Shown here one piece after another: positions 24,608-38,747 of a stretch of 64,000 nucleotides of DNA. The notes beneath the pieces are model-generated. The model worked only from the letters and a program-made list of their open reading frames with translations. It did no database searches and was not told the origin of the DNA. The DNA is from Chlamydoabsidia padenii. Taxonomy: Eukaryota; Mucoromycota; Mucoromycetes; Mucorales; Cunninghamellaceae. The first letter of the stretch is position 1; every line of letters begins with the position of its first letter. The translations under genes were made by a program, and so were the position numbers. The DNA lies in contig JAIWND010000010.1 in NCBI GenBank assembly GCA_025330725.1, forward strand, positions 868,001 through 932,000, in the 5' to 3' direction.

Positions 24608-26746
24608 CTACATCACTAGGCATTTATCAGATTTCGTCGAGTGAGAAGATTTGGCAGAGAGAGGTGGGATATCTTCAGAGGAAGGATACCATTCGTCTAT
24701 ATGTTGTTGTTCTTGAGCCAAGAGTTTCGCCTTATCAATAGAAGGAGATGTAGATAACTGATACTGTTTATCAACTGATTTTCGCTGTAGGAGTTGATCA
24801 CCGTTATTAGCCACCATTGTCTGAATACTACTTTGTAAACAGGAAGGACAAAGTCGATTCAATTCATAAAAAAACAAGTAGCCTTGTTTCGATGCTTCTT
24901 CCAATACTCGTTCCTTTTTGATATCTGATTCTATCCTTTGTCGTATATTCAAATCATCTATTTTCCCGCCCACACATATACAAAGAAGAAAGAGTTAATT
25001 TGTATTCCCCCCCCCTGGTTTTTTTTTTTTATATATTATTACCAAATTTGAGCCAAATATCAGAGTCAGTTGACATTAGTTTGGCATAAGCTATATAATG
25101 ACCAGAATGAGGACTTGAGCCTTGATGACACACCACACTTTTCAAGGTCATGACATAATTCATCTTGGCAGTACATTGGGAGCACACTTCATTATCCGTA
25201 TTTTGATTAACAAACTGATGAAAGGGAATGGACTCTGGCACGAGGACAGGTCGAGTTTCCTTGATATAGCGCCCAGTTCCACCACACGGATCAATCTTGT
25301 ATCGTTTCAGCACTATAGGTAGGACCAATTGGGTATCCAAGTAATGTTTATCGTCCACACTATCGCCTTGTTCATTGCTGCTACTGTAAAAAGGTAAAAG
25401 TTCCATTGCTTGCCATGCATCCACTTCTGCCGTCTGCATTGGTTGTGAGTCATCATGGTTGTCTCTTTTCATTTTCCCTTTGCTGATGGTATCGTTGGTG
25501 TTTGTATGAGTGAGCGAATGCGTCGTCGTATATTCGGTAGTGATGATTTCCATGATCCCCTTGTCAGTGGAAATTATACTACCGGTGCTGCTACTACTAG
25601 TCCATGAAGTACCCAACATGGCCCGTCCATCGTCATTACTACCAGTCAGATCCACATTCCGTTTAACACCTGTTACTACACTGTTATAAAAATGATCCAC
25701 CAGGATATTTTCTAATCGGATGGGTTCTTGTTCTTGATCTGTTGGTAACGAGAGTGGTAAAAGTCGATCGGTCATAATACGGTCATCGTCCATATCCTTG
25801 TTCGCACCATGGAATAATCGGAGTTGAAACTACAGTACATGTATAAAGAGAGTTAGATATTAGGTGAAAGACTTGTTGTTGTTTTTTGGTTTACCGGTAG
25901 ATAAGGTTGATCAAAGATTGAAGTCAGGAATAAGAATAATTCACTGACATCTTCTTGTTGCCATTGATGAGTTTCGGGATCTTGACTATACCATCCATTT
26001 TGAGCCAATCCACGACGAACCTGTCCCACCGTACTTGCTTTTACCAATTTACCATTCCTAAGCTTGTTGACAAAAAGCCTTAGCGTACGTTGAAGATGAT
26101 GCTTTTGTTGTAATTCCATTGAAGATCGATGGTCATCGGAGTTTGATTTAATATGTAATGCGGGTGATTTCAATCCTGCCGGTGAGGAGTCAAGATGGGT
26201 AAAAAACTTTGTCGATGGTTGTTGCTGATAACGAGAAAAGAATCGATGGTGACGATGACGATACTTTTTTTCTTGTTGTTGAGGAGTGGCGGGTGGACAG
26301 ACAGGTTCAAAAGGATCACCTAGTAACATGGCATCAAACGAGGTTTGACCAATGTACATTGCAAATAAAAGAGCATCCAAGTAACAACTGGTGCCTTGAT
26401 CGTTTTCGCAGCCTAATAGTCGGTTGGGTTTCTTTAATAGGTGGGTAGTAGGTGGTGTTGCCAATAAACCATAGTTTGCATCTTGAAGATCGTCCATGTC
26501 CGCTAATGCTTGATCCATGTTCCAGTTGGAATCTTGAAGGAATAGGATCAAGTGTCGTTGTTTCCATCCTTCACAATACTGAGTGGTGACAATATCAGTG
26601 AAGGTTTGCAAGATCTTTTCTTGCTTTGGTGTTAATGGTGAAGGCAATGTCTGTGATTTACCTGATTGTTGTTGTTGTCGACTTTGCTGACCATGGTGGT
26701 GTTGGTGGTTTAAGAATCTATGCCATAGTTTCTTGTTAGGTTTCAT
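24608..26746 (-). CDS. Ubiquitin carboxyl-terminal hydrolase, USP (peptidase C19) family, divergent Cys box
   Basis: Three exons (26746-25895, 25829-25043, 24957-24608) give 662 aa. An N-terminal UBA-like helix bundle (about residues 45-88, with LILFLQDSNWNMDQALADM) precedes the catalytic core. Cys box: NDQGTSCYLDALLFAMY with Cys121, more like CYLD-type (SCYLD) than the common GNTCYLN form. His box: GSSPHSGHYIAYAK, then WLKFDDLNI, whose Asp lies across intron 2. QQEDVSELFLFL and KQGYLFFYEL are further USP signatures. A CxxC pair (VCSQCTAKMNYV) may be half of a zinc ribbon. All catalytic residues are present, so activity is likely. Basic and Gln/His-rich inserts separate the boxes. The substrate is unknown. 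Confidence 0.85.
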
Positions 26747-26932
26747 AACATGTGCAAGTAGAAGTTAAATAAGACAAAGAAGAAGGAAAGGAAAGAAAGG
26801 AAAAATATGAAAAAGAAAAAGAAGGATCATAAACCGGAGAATCCAGGCGGAGCTTTATTTATATTTTTATATTTTTAAAAGACAGATGGTATGAATGAGG
26901 GGACAGACAATTCATGCAAAAAGCTAAACTAG

Positions 26933-27524
26933 TTAAATGACAGATCCTTTAAAGAGACATTCTTGATAATCCTTGTTGTCTAACAAAAAAGACTTGATTT
27001 CAAAAGGAGGTTCGAGTCCTAAAGCATTTGCCCGTTCTACATATACAATACATGAATACAAGAGTTAGTTAGATACATAGTCATGATTCTAACCTACATA
27101 CCCCAACGTTGTAACCTTGATAATCCTACACAAGGTCCATACTTGTAATCTAAATCAAAGGCTCGTAATAATTTATCAACTCTATTCATATTGTCTTGGT
27201 GTACTATGTATCAATAGGGTATATAGGAAGATAAAAATAAAAAATAAAAAATGAGCAAGTCTTTATTATCTATTCCATGTTACCTTCAATATGCCTTGGT
27301 GATGTCAAATTCGATAATGGGTTCTCGGAATTCTTCTTGTTCTTGTCAATAGTAGAAGATATAGAATCATCGGTGTTTATAGGTCGTACTGGTTGCTTCT
27401 TATCGTTGTCATTCTGGAGAAATGCCGCTTTCAAGTCATGATGATTATCACCCAGAGTCGAATGATCGTTTGCTTTTCGTCTAGATACCCGAGTTTTGAT
27501 ATTGGATTGCTTTGCTTTTGGCAT
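26933..27524 (-). CDS. CDM1: DNA polymerase delta small subunit, POLD4/Cdm1
   Basis: Three exons (27524-27284, 27203-27102, 27036-26933) give 148 aa. The conserved C-terminal half reads LDYKYGPCVGLSRLQRWERANALGLEPPFEI, matching the Pol delta p12/Cdm1 signature (YGPC.G..RLQRW.RA...GL.PP). The N terminus is basic and starts MPKAKQSNIKTRVSRRK, where p12 proteins carry a PCNA-interacting motif; the match to a PIP box here is weak. The central part is low-complexity. Start chosen at the Met in this basic context rather than an upstream Met at 27596 whose extension is hydrophobic. The subunit stabilises replicative polymerase delta in the nucleus; S. cerevisiae lacks it. Confidence 0.85.
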
Positions 27525-27700
27525 TGATGTATCTAGTTTAAAGAGAGAAGAAGAAGAAACAAACCAAGACGATAATCCCCCGTTAACCAAATACAAAAGA
27601 TCACGTGGTCGGTGTTTTAATATTGATTGGTCATGAATTGCATTGTGATAGCATTTCCCCGCCCATCCTTTTATTTCATTTAGTTAAAGAGGGTAAATGA

Positions 27701-28672
27701 CTAGGCTTGTTTAATATTTTTATCCAATGTAGCTGATTCAGGTTTCCAAATCCAACTAGTGACATAACCAGACCAAGTAGAAGACGATGGAGTCGTGTTG
27801 TCCATGGTATTATCCCCTACTTTCCTGCCATTAAAGACGATAGAGGTCAATGAATCAAAACTGTCGGTACGTTCCATTGTAGTATCCCCATCTTGATCAG
27901 TCGATAATGATTCCGAAGAGTGTGTGGTTTTTGGTGATGATCCATGAGTAGTCAGCTGATAGTCTCTGGATGCAACCATCAATGTTGCAAATATACTATA
28001 GGGGCTCCAAGGATCCCTATGATCGGTCTTGTCAGGCGCCATTGTCGTTTCTTCCACCTCATCGGATGGCTATAATACATAATAGTCAACTTTATGATTC
28101 TCCTCCATTTTGTCTAGTTTTTACCTTGAATAAAGATTCTGAGATTGTGGTTCGTAAAAAGTGAATGATCTTTTGCACATAGGCTGATATCTTGTTCTTG
28201 ACATTTTGTTGTATATCCACCACCGTTTGATCAATGTAAGGTTCGTTCGCCTTTAAGAAGGGTTCCATATATTGAGTATAAAATACCCCGGTGCCCTATA
28301 AAAGGATGGAGACTGATGAGTACTGTCAAATAAAAAAAAGTCTTGTCTTTGATTACATTGGTTTGTGGAAGAATGAGCCATAGGATTATGATCAGTTTGA
28401 GTTCGTAATAAAATGGAAACCTAACAAAGGGATAGGTGAGAGATCTATAAAGTAGAGAGAGAAAGAGAGAGAGAGAGAGAGAGTATTTACCAAAAGATAA
28501 AGATATCAGCAATGTTTTCCACGACCAAATAGGTACTAGTGACTAGCCAGTAAATGACCAGAGGGCTAAATTGATTAGCTTCCTGTACCTTGATAGCCTT
28601 GAAGCACATGTAAGCAGGATATAATTGTAGAAAGACCAATTTCACAATCAAGTAAATGGGTTTTGTAATCAT
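27701..28672 (-). CDS. REEP/Yop1 (TB2/DP1/HVA22) family ER-shaping protein
   Basis: Four exons (28672-28491, 28420-28357, 28295-28125, 28069-27701) give 261 aa. The N-terminal 100 residues contain two hairpin membrane segments with LYPAYMCFKAIK, YWLVTSTYLVVENIADIFIFWFPFYYELKLIIILWLILPQTNGTGVFY, the TB2/DP1 signature. The absence of an N-terminal cytosolic extension and the long hydrophilic tail point to the REEP1-4 branch rather than Yop1/REEP5-6. These proteins bend ER membrane and link it to microtubules or autophagy; the role here is by homology. The tail is Ser/Thr-rich. Intron 1 has a pure (CT)n run. A CGGCATTTGAAAA motif lies at 28808-28820, about 140 bases upstream of the start. Confidence 0.88.
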
Positions 28673-29219
28673 GTTTTCTAATTTGTTGTCAATAATAAAA
28701 ATAAAAAAGAGAGAGAGGAGAAGAAAAAATTGGGCACAGCAAAAAAAAAAAGGTTTTTATTCCTTACCACGTGCAGGCTGTCTTGCGCGGCATTTTTTCA
28801 GGACTATCGGCATTTGAAAATATTAGACAGTAAGGAGGATACCTCCTTTAACCTTTTTTATATCCATACTCTTCCCGATCAAATGTCTTTTATATAACTA
28901 TCTAACCGAGACAAGAAAAAAAAAAAAAAAAAAAAAAAAAAGAGATAAAGATGCTTCATTTGAAAGAACATGGGGCAAAAAAAAAGGGGGGGGGAGACTC
29001 ATTATGCAATGAAGCAGGTGATGGCATTATCGCTATTTAAAATTCAATATTTTCAACCTCAGTCAGATCATGCATTCTGACCCAATGACACGCACGGACA
29101 AGGAGCCCCTTCTTTTTCATCATACAATTGGAGTTTTATTAAAGAGTAAGTAATGAATAAAATAAGAGGACTATATAATACATATATAAAACTAAACTAA
29201 AATAAAGGGGAAAAGTGAA
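28673..29219. other. Intergenic: REEP promoter and 3' flank of the Zn2Cys6 regulator
   Basis: No gene supported. It contains the motif at 28808-28820, a long A-tract at about 28917-28940 and a short A then G run at 28979-28994. Confidence 0.45.
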
Positions 29220-31934
29220 TTATGGTCGCCAAACAGGATCCCAGGGTCGTTTTATCATCATTGGTTGTTCCGGTGAGGATTCTTGTGGCATGAATGCTGG
29301 GGCGGTGGTCGAAGGCGTCGACAAGTTATTGTTGGTGTACACCATAGGTTGCTGGACTTCAAATGCATTGTTGGAGTTCGTCATAAACTTGGTTTCGTCA
29401 AACATGATTTGCCCAAACAGTCCAGTATCATATAAAAAGGCACTGCTGTTAAAGTCGATGGGATCATAGGATGTCTTGCCGATATCCATTGTAGTTGATA
29501 ATAGTGAGGAGGATGGAGTGGGTGCTGCCAGTGGCAGAGACGATAACGAATAAGTATAATTTGTAGTAGGTGTCCTTGCTGCTGTACCTTCAGAAGAATG
29601 GAGTAAACCTGTCATTGATACTGGTATTGTCGATGAGGATGTGGTCAAGGATGATGTTGGCGATGATGTGGTGGATGATGTAGTCCTTGATGAATAGGCA
29701 GGAAATGATTGGAGTTGATGTTGCCGTGGTGGCGATAATGGTAATTCATATCCCGTTCGTTTATAGTGTTCTTCTTGAGAGTATTCGTACATCCTGCTAT
29801 GTTGTACGATCAAATCCCGAGTTGTGATTGATAATCTTTCGCAAACGGGCCAGTAAGGTCGCAATAACTAAAAGAAAGTAATAAAGTCAATTAGTCATCA
29901 CATACTTGTTACCTCTTTTCCCATTTGGTTACCTCGATCATATCATATAAGAGTAATAATCCCTTTGTTCCTTTCCTGTGTTGTTCTTCAGTTTTGGTGA
30001 ATGTCGATGTCATAAGGATAGTGGCAAACATATAAGAAGAATATCCCATGTATGGAATGACATTAATACCACAAATATCTTTCATGGCCTTGAATATCGG
30101 CATCACATCATTGACCACCTGTTTACAAATAGATACACTATATTGAATCCGTTCCCATGTTTGTTGAGAAAACGCAGCAGTGAGATGGTTGGTAGTATTG
30201 TCTTTTTGATCCACAAAAGCCAAGCTACCCCGGTGAAGAGCCAACATTAATGTATGCCAGATGACATGAGCACAAAGATAGTGATTGATCCGTCCCCTGC
30301 TTGCGCGTTCCAAATGATAGTCGAGATCGTTCAGAGAAAAGTCATAGTGTTCCGGCAAGTTACGTTTCCACGCTTGCAATTCATTGTTGAGTTCGTCAAA
30401 GTCGTCCATGGGTGGCCAGATTGCTTTACCTTGATTGCCTTTGGCTCGTTGCAATCCTTTGATGACCAAACCAAACAATTCCATCAATAAGAGGTAGTGC
30501 TTGACAAACGATCCAAGAGAATCCACCTTGATTGGTTTGTAGTCTACAGTTACATTTTGATGTAGTGGGTTGAGTAGGGCGAGGCTTTCTTCGTCGGGAA
30601 GACCAACGTCGTAATCGCCTTTGGTGAAGAATTGAGGTCGAGAGTTTCCGGCGCTTCCATGCCTAATAAGAGAGAGTCATATAAAAGTATATAAATAAAA
30701 AAAAAAGTAGGTTGGAGGAGGAAGATTTACTTACTTGTCAATGTTGATGCAACTCCAAAAAATACGACGACGCATTAACATAGCCACCCGGTCCATCGTT
30801 CCATCTTTTTGGTATATTGGGATCTTCAATGTTTCTTCCTTGTGGAACCCAAGTTCAAAACAAATCCTAAACCAAATAGAAAGGATGATATGAGTATAAA
30901 TCATTACACTACCCAATACCCTTACCTTGCTGCAAGACCACCATATATCCAAGCCCTATTTATCCGATGAGAAAGAAGAAAGATGAATTACTTTAATTTA
31001 TACATAATAAAAAAAAAAAAAAAAAAGGAAGAGTCATTTTACCTAGATCCAGCAGCACGTCCATATTCGAGACAAGCCATGACACCCCAGAATTGTAAAT
31101 TAGGTACAGTAGGTTCAAACAAATCAGTGCTGATCATTGATCCTGCCTTTCTTGCGAATTTTTCACCAGCCCAGTATGGGGGATCTGTCTTGATTTCCGG
31201 ATGATCTGAGAATCTATAATATAATATGAAAAGTGTGAGTGGATGAAGAGCTTTTTTTCATAGTATTGTTTTATACCTTGCTCCAATAGCCATGACGCTC
31301 CATAATAAAGGTTGTGAGATGGAGCCATCTTTGATCGACTGGATCAGAGTGGAATGATGTACCAAGGGGAAAATCGAATTGATATACTTGAAAAAGTAGT
31401 CCACCAAATGAAGTACCACCTTTTCTGAGGGCATTTCCATATCTATTATATCAAGAATACAACTTTAATACCCTCTTTTTTTTTTTGGCCTTGTTTTCTT
31501 TACCATCAACAGACTCATTCATAGTCATCGATGCCGATAAATGTCTACCGCCAGTTCGGGATGTGTCAGTACCTTGAGCAGATGTAGGAATACTTGTCAG
31601 ACGCTGTTCCAATAGTGCCAGTCGTTCCTCCAATAGTTGTACATATCCTTTTCTTGGTCCTCGTCTTTTACATGCCGCATAGCTACAGTCCAGACCGGCA
31701 TCGGTACAGTTTTTACAATTAGGTTTACCACCATCACAGCGTTTCTATATCAAAAAGAGTTGATTAGTTGACACTCTGATTGCTTCCTGGTCCATTTACC
31801 TTTTTCTTTCGACAAGGGGAGCATGCCTGAGTCGCTCGTTCGCGTTTCTTTCCAGTTTTCAATGTGTAATAGTCGGATCGGTTATCGTCGGAGGAGTGTT
31901 GTTGTTGCAAAAGTTGATGTGAGTCTTGATCCAT
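29220..31934 (-). CDS. Zn2Cys6 transcription factor with fungal_trans (middle homology) domain
   Basis: Eight exons (31934-31800, 31744-31504, 31442-31277, 31213-31043, 30955-30926, 30866-30735, 30662-29933, 29867-29220) give 750 aa. The binuclear zinc cluster (about residues 37-68) reads ACSPCRKKKKRCDGG, then CKNC and LDCSY, with intron 1 inside it. A short coiled linker (LLEERLALLEQRL) follows. The middle homology domain has YFKYINSIFPLVHHSTL, ACLEYGRAAGSRAWIYGGLAARICFELG and RRRIFWSCINIDK, the usual fungal_trans pattern. A 30-nt micro-exon (30955-30926) encodes AWIYGGLAA and is needed for the domain. The C-terminal 200 residues are Ser/Thr/Pro-rich, plausibly an activation region. Target genes cannot be told from sequence. 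Confidence 0.9.
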
Positions 31935-32256
31935 TCTTCTTTCTTGTCCATGTAAATGGGTGATTCGGGTGTGAGAGAGAATGTAAACAAAAAAAAAAAA
32001 ACAGTGTAGCACTAACGCACGGTGTTAAAGAAGTAGGGAGAAAGAGAGAGAGAGAGAGAGAGAGTGAAAAAAAATAAAAAAGAATGGAGAAAGAATAAAT
32101 TTAAACCCCACATTCACGCGCCGATACAATATAATCGAAACCACCCGGCACGGGAGATCATTGCGCCGATTAGGGACACATTACCATCGGTAGTATAAAA
32201 ATCCATTCACCCAGTTTATTAATAACATTAAAACCTACTACTAGGGAAAGAAGAGT
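31935..32256. promoter_or_regulatory. Promoter of the Zn2Cys6 regulator and CtIP 3' flank
   Basis: Contains a (GA)n run at about 32043-32064, an A-tract at 31990-32001 and GC-richer DNA with cgcgccgat and acccggcacggg around 32117-32155. No ORF is supported. Confidence 0.4.
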
Positions 32257-33503
32257 TTATTTCTGTGGTGAATCTGGAAAGTCCAATTTCCAATAACCAG
32301 GCGGTGTGCTTGGTTGCGGGTACCTTTCCCGATGTCTTGAGTAGCGTTGGATCCTTTCATCAGTCGTTGCATTATCATTTGATTCAAAATACTATATAAA
32401 TATATATATATATATATCATATTAGTGTCATACATACCTACTTTTTATTTTATTTGGTCTTACGTTTTTACAGCAGACACAAGTAGTACCATGCAGTTTA
32501 CTCCGTTCATCCTTCTTTCTGACCACCTCGGTATATGGGAATTCGCTACCAATAAATAGTTAGTAACCTTGTTGTTTCCTCATCACGAGTTTTCATCTTA
32601 CGTATTAGGTTTTTTAATAAAATGATCATCTATTTGTTGCATTGATGATGGTCCCTTGTTTTGTGAAACAGAAGCAAGAATAGGTCGTTGATGTGGTGAA
32701 TGCCGCTGTGTGGTATCTTTGTGTACTGGCTCGGTTCGATTGGATGGTGGCGATGATAATGGTATCCACATGGAATCAGTAGATAAACGGCGCTTGTGAT
32801 GAGTATCCAAGTCATGTCGATTGTTTCGAGTGGGAGATACTGTAAGGGCTGGTGGTGAATCAGCTCGAATGAGTGGTGATGATGAGGTTGTTTGTGTCGA
32901 GTCGTCGTCTGTTGCTTGTGTCGAGTCAGATGATGACTTGCGTGAATGAGCGGCTGGTGTGAGGAAGAATGAGTTCATATCGTCCACACCTAGTCGTATG
33001 TTGAGCTTTGTATGGTTTCTGCTTTGATTGCTAGCATTGGCGACGTGCCTGACCGTACTGTTGGTGATGGAGGCGCCTGTCGTGGCTGAATAGACGCAGG
33101 TTGGTTTTTTGGTGTTGGGTATCCTAGATTCAGCCTTCTCTAAACCAGCCTTCCCATGATATTTCAGTATGCTATCCTCCAGTAACAGATATTAGTACAC
33201 GTTATATCACCCATTATGTCCAACTTACAAGTGCCTAAGTGACTGAATCTTGTCGTTTTGTTTCTTGATGAGCTTTTCATAACCTAATATTAAATAAAAA
33301 AAAAGTCAGCATATTAGATTGTTATGTATGATTAGTTGTGCCTTACTGTTTATTTGCTTTTGCTGTAGTAAGATGGTTGTTTTGGATTGTTGGAGGTTAT
33401 CTTGTTCTAAACAAAGAATTCAAACGTTAATAAGATGGTAAAGTAGTCAACAATGATTAGGTTTACCTTCAATACTTGTTGTCTTTGATCCAGGTTTAGT
33501 CAT
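32257..33503 (-). CDS. CtIP/Sae2/Ctp1 family DNA-end resection factor
   Basis: Six exons (33503-33467, 33406-33347, 33283-33229, 33171-32602, 32545-32464, 32391-32257) give 312 aa. The N terminus (about residues 12-50) is a short coiled-coil-like, Gln/Lys-rich helix, as expected of the tetramerisation region. The middle is disordered and Ser/Thr/Pro-rich with SP and TP sites. The C terminus has the diagnostic Sae2-like domain: FPYTEVVRKKDERSKLHG, TCVCC, then YSRHRERYPQPSTPPGYW and DFP. CtIP activates Mre11-Rad50 nuclease to start resection of double-strand breaks, under CDK control. The conserved end is only reached after splicing two introns, one holding a (TA)n run, so it is easily missed. 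Divergent from the Sec14-like gene over 452 bp. Confidence 0.88.
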
Positions 33504-33955
33504 TTGTAAAAGTAAGAGGAGACTTTTAAAAAAATAAACGACACCATAGAAAGTGAGTTTTCGGGATTTAAAATTATTCTTATTGTTGGACTGCAGGGCG
33601 TCATAAAAGGGAGTGGTATGCTTCAGTGTGAACAGACCCTTTCTATCAATCCACATTCCCACCTTTGTATCACTAATGAATAATGATCATCACAAAAAAT
33701 TGAGTAAAGATCGTCCTGACGAAAAATTCCCCAGTATGTATCATTCTTCACTCTGGTTTACGTCTCGGCAATGAAAAGAATGTACATACCGTTTCTCTTT
33801 GTCCAAATAGGGTAGACTGATTTCATAAAGGGGGCGTTGATCGGGGTTTTAAACGATGAGGATATAAAACCAAAGGAGCGGCATATTTTTCCATTTTCTT
33901 TTCTTGCTTCCCCACCTACTCTTTTTTTAAATAAAAAAAAACCGACCATTGAACA
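33504..33955. promoter_or_regulatory. Divergent promoter between CtIP and Sec14-like genes
   Basis: Two copies of the recurrent motif: CGGGATTTAAAA at 33562-33573, about 60 bases from the CtIP start, and CGGGGTTTTAAAC at 33842-33854, about 100 bases from the Sec14-like start. A TATA-like gatataaaac lies at 33860-33869. Confidence 0.5.
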
Positions 33956-35479
<1,524 letters not shown>

Positions 35480-35851
35480 TTAGATATTAGATCCCCTCCC
35501 CTTATAGTGTAGCTACATCTCCCTTCTACATCTTTTTGTATACCTGTCTCTTACATAAAACTATTATTATCTTTATATATTCTTCTTAAATAAAAACCCC
35601 AAAGTATCAATATCACAACAACAACGAAAGCGGGATTTGAATTAAACCCCCGATTCATGCAATCGAATCATCTTACACCAATTATTGTTTAATCAGACAC
35701 CAATATGATAAACTCGTGGCAAATGTGCTTTTTTTTATTTTATTTTTTTTTAAAAAAAAAAAGTATAACAACAATGTGGAGGAGTTTAAAGACTAGATAG
35801 TACAAGGATAAGTAAATGTAAAGAGGGGGGTGGGTGTCTATACTAATCAAT
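35480..35851. other. Convergent 3' region between Sec14-like and chitinase genes
   Basis: 370 bases without an ORF. Contains CGGGATTTGAAT at 35631-35642 followed by a second, imperfect mirror (aaacccccgattc), the one clear case of the motif outside a promoter or intron near genes. Confidence 0.45.
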
Positions 35852-37529
35852 CTAATGACGGACCTTTTGCATGGAATTCAACAACGAGTGTTTTGAATCA
35901 TCCTAATAATAAAAAGCATTAGTACATACAAAAATGATTTATTTTTTTTATTTTGCGTTACCATTTCCAAAGACCAGGCCATCAGACCGCCCAATTTATT
36001 TTGCACAACATAAGCAGCCTTTGCCTTTAACGAAGCCGGGTTATCAAAAGTGAGCAATGTTTTTTGTTTCGAGTTGTAGGCATAAGGGGTCAATGTCTTG
36101 TGGTCCCAGTAAGTTCTCCAAGAATTACGGTGTTGTTGAATCCCCTCCTGGACAATAGAGCGATATTGGTATTCACCAGAGAAGGCAGCCTTGGCACCAT
36201 GGCAAGGATCGGCACTCTTGGTATCGTACTTGTCACCTTTGATTTGAATCGAGCTAGTATAGGCTACGCGTTCGGATCGACTGGTTACAGGTTTGCGCAC
36301 ACGGGCCAAGTAGCCATAAAAGGGACACCCTACCACCAACTTGTTGCTAGGAATACCAGCTGCTTTCCATTGTTTGATGGCAGTCTCCACACTGCCTTCC
36401 GCGCTGTTCTTTAAGGCAGCATTGGCGCCTGATACAGAGTTCCATAAGCCTGATAAATCGTATACCTAAACAAAGAATATAATGGGTGGATGAGTAAAAA
36501 TTAATAAAAAAGGTGAGACATGGTCATACCATCACATTAAAAAAGTCAACTGTCTTGGCCCAATCATGACTCAATGAGGTGGAAGGTTGTCGTTTGTTGT
36601 TGAGAAAGGGAGCAGTGGAAACAGCAGCAGTAATCAACTTTTTGTTACCCAATTCTTTCCGTAAGAGCTTCATCAAGGCCAAAAAGTTTTCAGTATCAGC
36701 AGGATTCCTATTCAAAAAATAAAATAAAAATAAAAATAAAAGGTTAGCAAATTGTATTGTCACCAAAGAATGATCAACTTACTTGGCGTTACAAGCAACA
36801 CCATTAGGATCGTTTGGATATTCTATGCAAAAGGTTGCACAAGTGTGTAAGTAACATGTCATGATATTAATTGATCAATTTACACTTACCCCAATCAATG
36901 TCAATACCATCCAAATTGTATTCCTTCACAGCTTGTACCAGTTTCTTGGCAAAGGAGGCTCGAGCGCTTGATGTTTTCACCAAGTTGGAAAAATGAAGTG
37001 ATCCAGACCATCTAATCGTAATAAAATAAAATAAAAGAATCAGCATGATTGCCAATCAAAAAGTAAGATATTTCCTTTTTTGAACTTACCCGCCAACACT
37101 AAGACTAATGGTTTTCTTGTTACTGTGAGCTTGCTTAACCACTTGAGATATGAGTTAGTTAAACAATAATCCTACACTACATAGTTACAGGTAATCACTT
37201 ACCAGAGCGAAGTTGATTCTTGTCGAATTGACCCAAAGCACCTGTTCTGTCAGGTTCGGCAAAAGCATAGTAAACGTGATCTAGTTTTGACCAAGCAATC
37301 TTGGAAGGAAGTTCCTAAGAAGAAGAAAAAAGACAGTTAGTACAAATGACAAGATAACAATGGGATGACTTACCCAGTCCACAATATAAGCCGACAGTTT
37401 AACACGAGAAGCAACGTTTTCAGGGTGGTGGGCAGGTTTGTTGTGATGACGAGTGTCGCCTGCATCGACCAAGGCAGAAGCAGCAAAAAGAGCCACTACC
37501 ACTGCCTTTAAGGCATAATTGAATAACAT
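35852..37529 (-). CDS. Secreted GH18 chitinase
   Basis: Eight exons (37529-37374, 37314-37203, 37141-37090, 37011-36890, 36822-36783, 36707-36530, 36465-35962, 35902-35852) give 404 aa. A signal peptide (MLFNYALKAVVVALFAASALVDAG) starts the protein. GH18 motifs are KTISLSVGGWSGS and the catalytic DGIDIDWEYP with its essential Glu, which spans the exon 4/5 junction. Then FFNVMVYDLSGLW, GCPFYGYLAR and GGLMAWSLEMDD complete the barrel. The enzyme cleaves chitin in cell-wall remodelling or nutrition. No chitin-binding module or GPI signal is seen. A TATA-like ttatatagg element (rc of cctatataa) is at about 37588-37596, 60 bases upstream. Confidence 0.93.
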
Positions 37530-38747
37530 TTATAAGGAATGGAAGGAGAAGTGAGCGATAAAATAAAAAGGATATAAATGCCAGAGTTTATATAGGATGA
37601 TGATCCCATCAAAGTTTATTTCCCGTCGGACCTTGAAATTACCGACAGACCCGAATTAATTTGTATCACACACACACACACACACGTATTGTATGTTGAT
37701 CCCATTCTTTTACCACTTGGGTTTAGATATAAACGATTTCCCGATGAATCAAAAAAGTAATGATCCATCCTACCCTTGATGTTCATTTGGTTCTTGGCAA
37801 CATGTGGTCCACCATTGTCCAATTTTCTACCACTGAGAATATAATTTAAGGTTAATGAAGCAAGTACAAGATGTTCATCATTATCATCATCGTTTAATAA
37901 TGACACTAGATTTTCCATCTCCGGTACTTACAATCTGGAAGAAGGATGGATTTCATTCTTCCATAAAAAGATAAATGGTTAGTTAATGAAGTAAGCGTTA
38001 TCATCTTTGTCAACCCCTTGTTCTGGATCCAGTGATGATATTCAGGGCAGGGGGTGTCAATTATAGCCTATATAGCATATATGCCCATTTTGGTATATTG
38101 GTAATAAATCGTGTTAATGAGGCTATTCATTGTTGTACTATCTTTTTTTTTCTTTTTACTTGCCAAAAGCATATAAATGCCGTTCCTAGTTTTATTAGCC
38201 CGCATGTGCATCCTAACCAGAGAATATAAAGTATATCATGGTACTAACCTGCTTTCTTGTCAACCAATAAAAAAAAGTGGTAGTTGTCCAACTTTATATG
38301 GCCAGTTTCCTTTTCATAATGTGTGTGTGAGGGATTTTCATTACCATAACGTTTGCTTTTCAAATAGTATCAGATCCGTTTCATATGCTTTCTTTAATGT
38401 ACTGTGAAAGAAGAAGGGCGGACCGTGCGAATGGTGAAAGCATGGTCGGATTTTGAAATTTTGGAGCAGTGGATATCCTTTCCTTTCCTTTTGCATGAAT
38501 CAGTCCATTAAATCATCCTTCCTTTTGTAACTTGGTTCACTGTCTTGAGCAAATACACAACATCAAGTCATTTATGCCAGTTTTTCTATAAAGTTCTCTT
38601 GTACCCCAAGAGTCCAACTTTCCAAGCGATGTGTCATGGTGGCATCGGTGGTGGGCGCTGCCCAAGAGTGGATTTCAAATCCCGACACGAGTGGCAGGCA
38701 TGTCGTTTGAATTTTTTTTTTTTTTCCTCTTTCCTTTCCAACACCAA
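37530..38747. other. Intergenic 1.2 kb left of APC10
   Basis: No confident gene. A minus-strand ORF at 37616-37918 (100 codons) has a stretch of mixed composition (GRMDHYFFDSSGNRLYLNP) that could be coding, but no start context, splice partner or family is recognised. A (CA)n run lies at 37669-37685. The motif TTTCAAATCCCG is at 38673-38684. Confidence 0.4.

Noticed and set aside
27525..27596. Upstream Met giving a 24-residue N-terminal extension to POLD4
   Set aside because: The extension is hydrophobic and unlike the basic N terminus expected for the p12/Cdm1 family; the internal Met at 27524 fits better.
37616..37918. 100-codon minus-strand ORF between chitinase and APC10
   Set aside because: Some coding-like composition, but a (CA)n run supplies part of it and no start context or homology is evident; left as a note in the intergenic entry.
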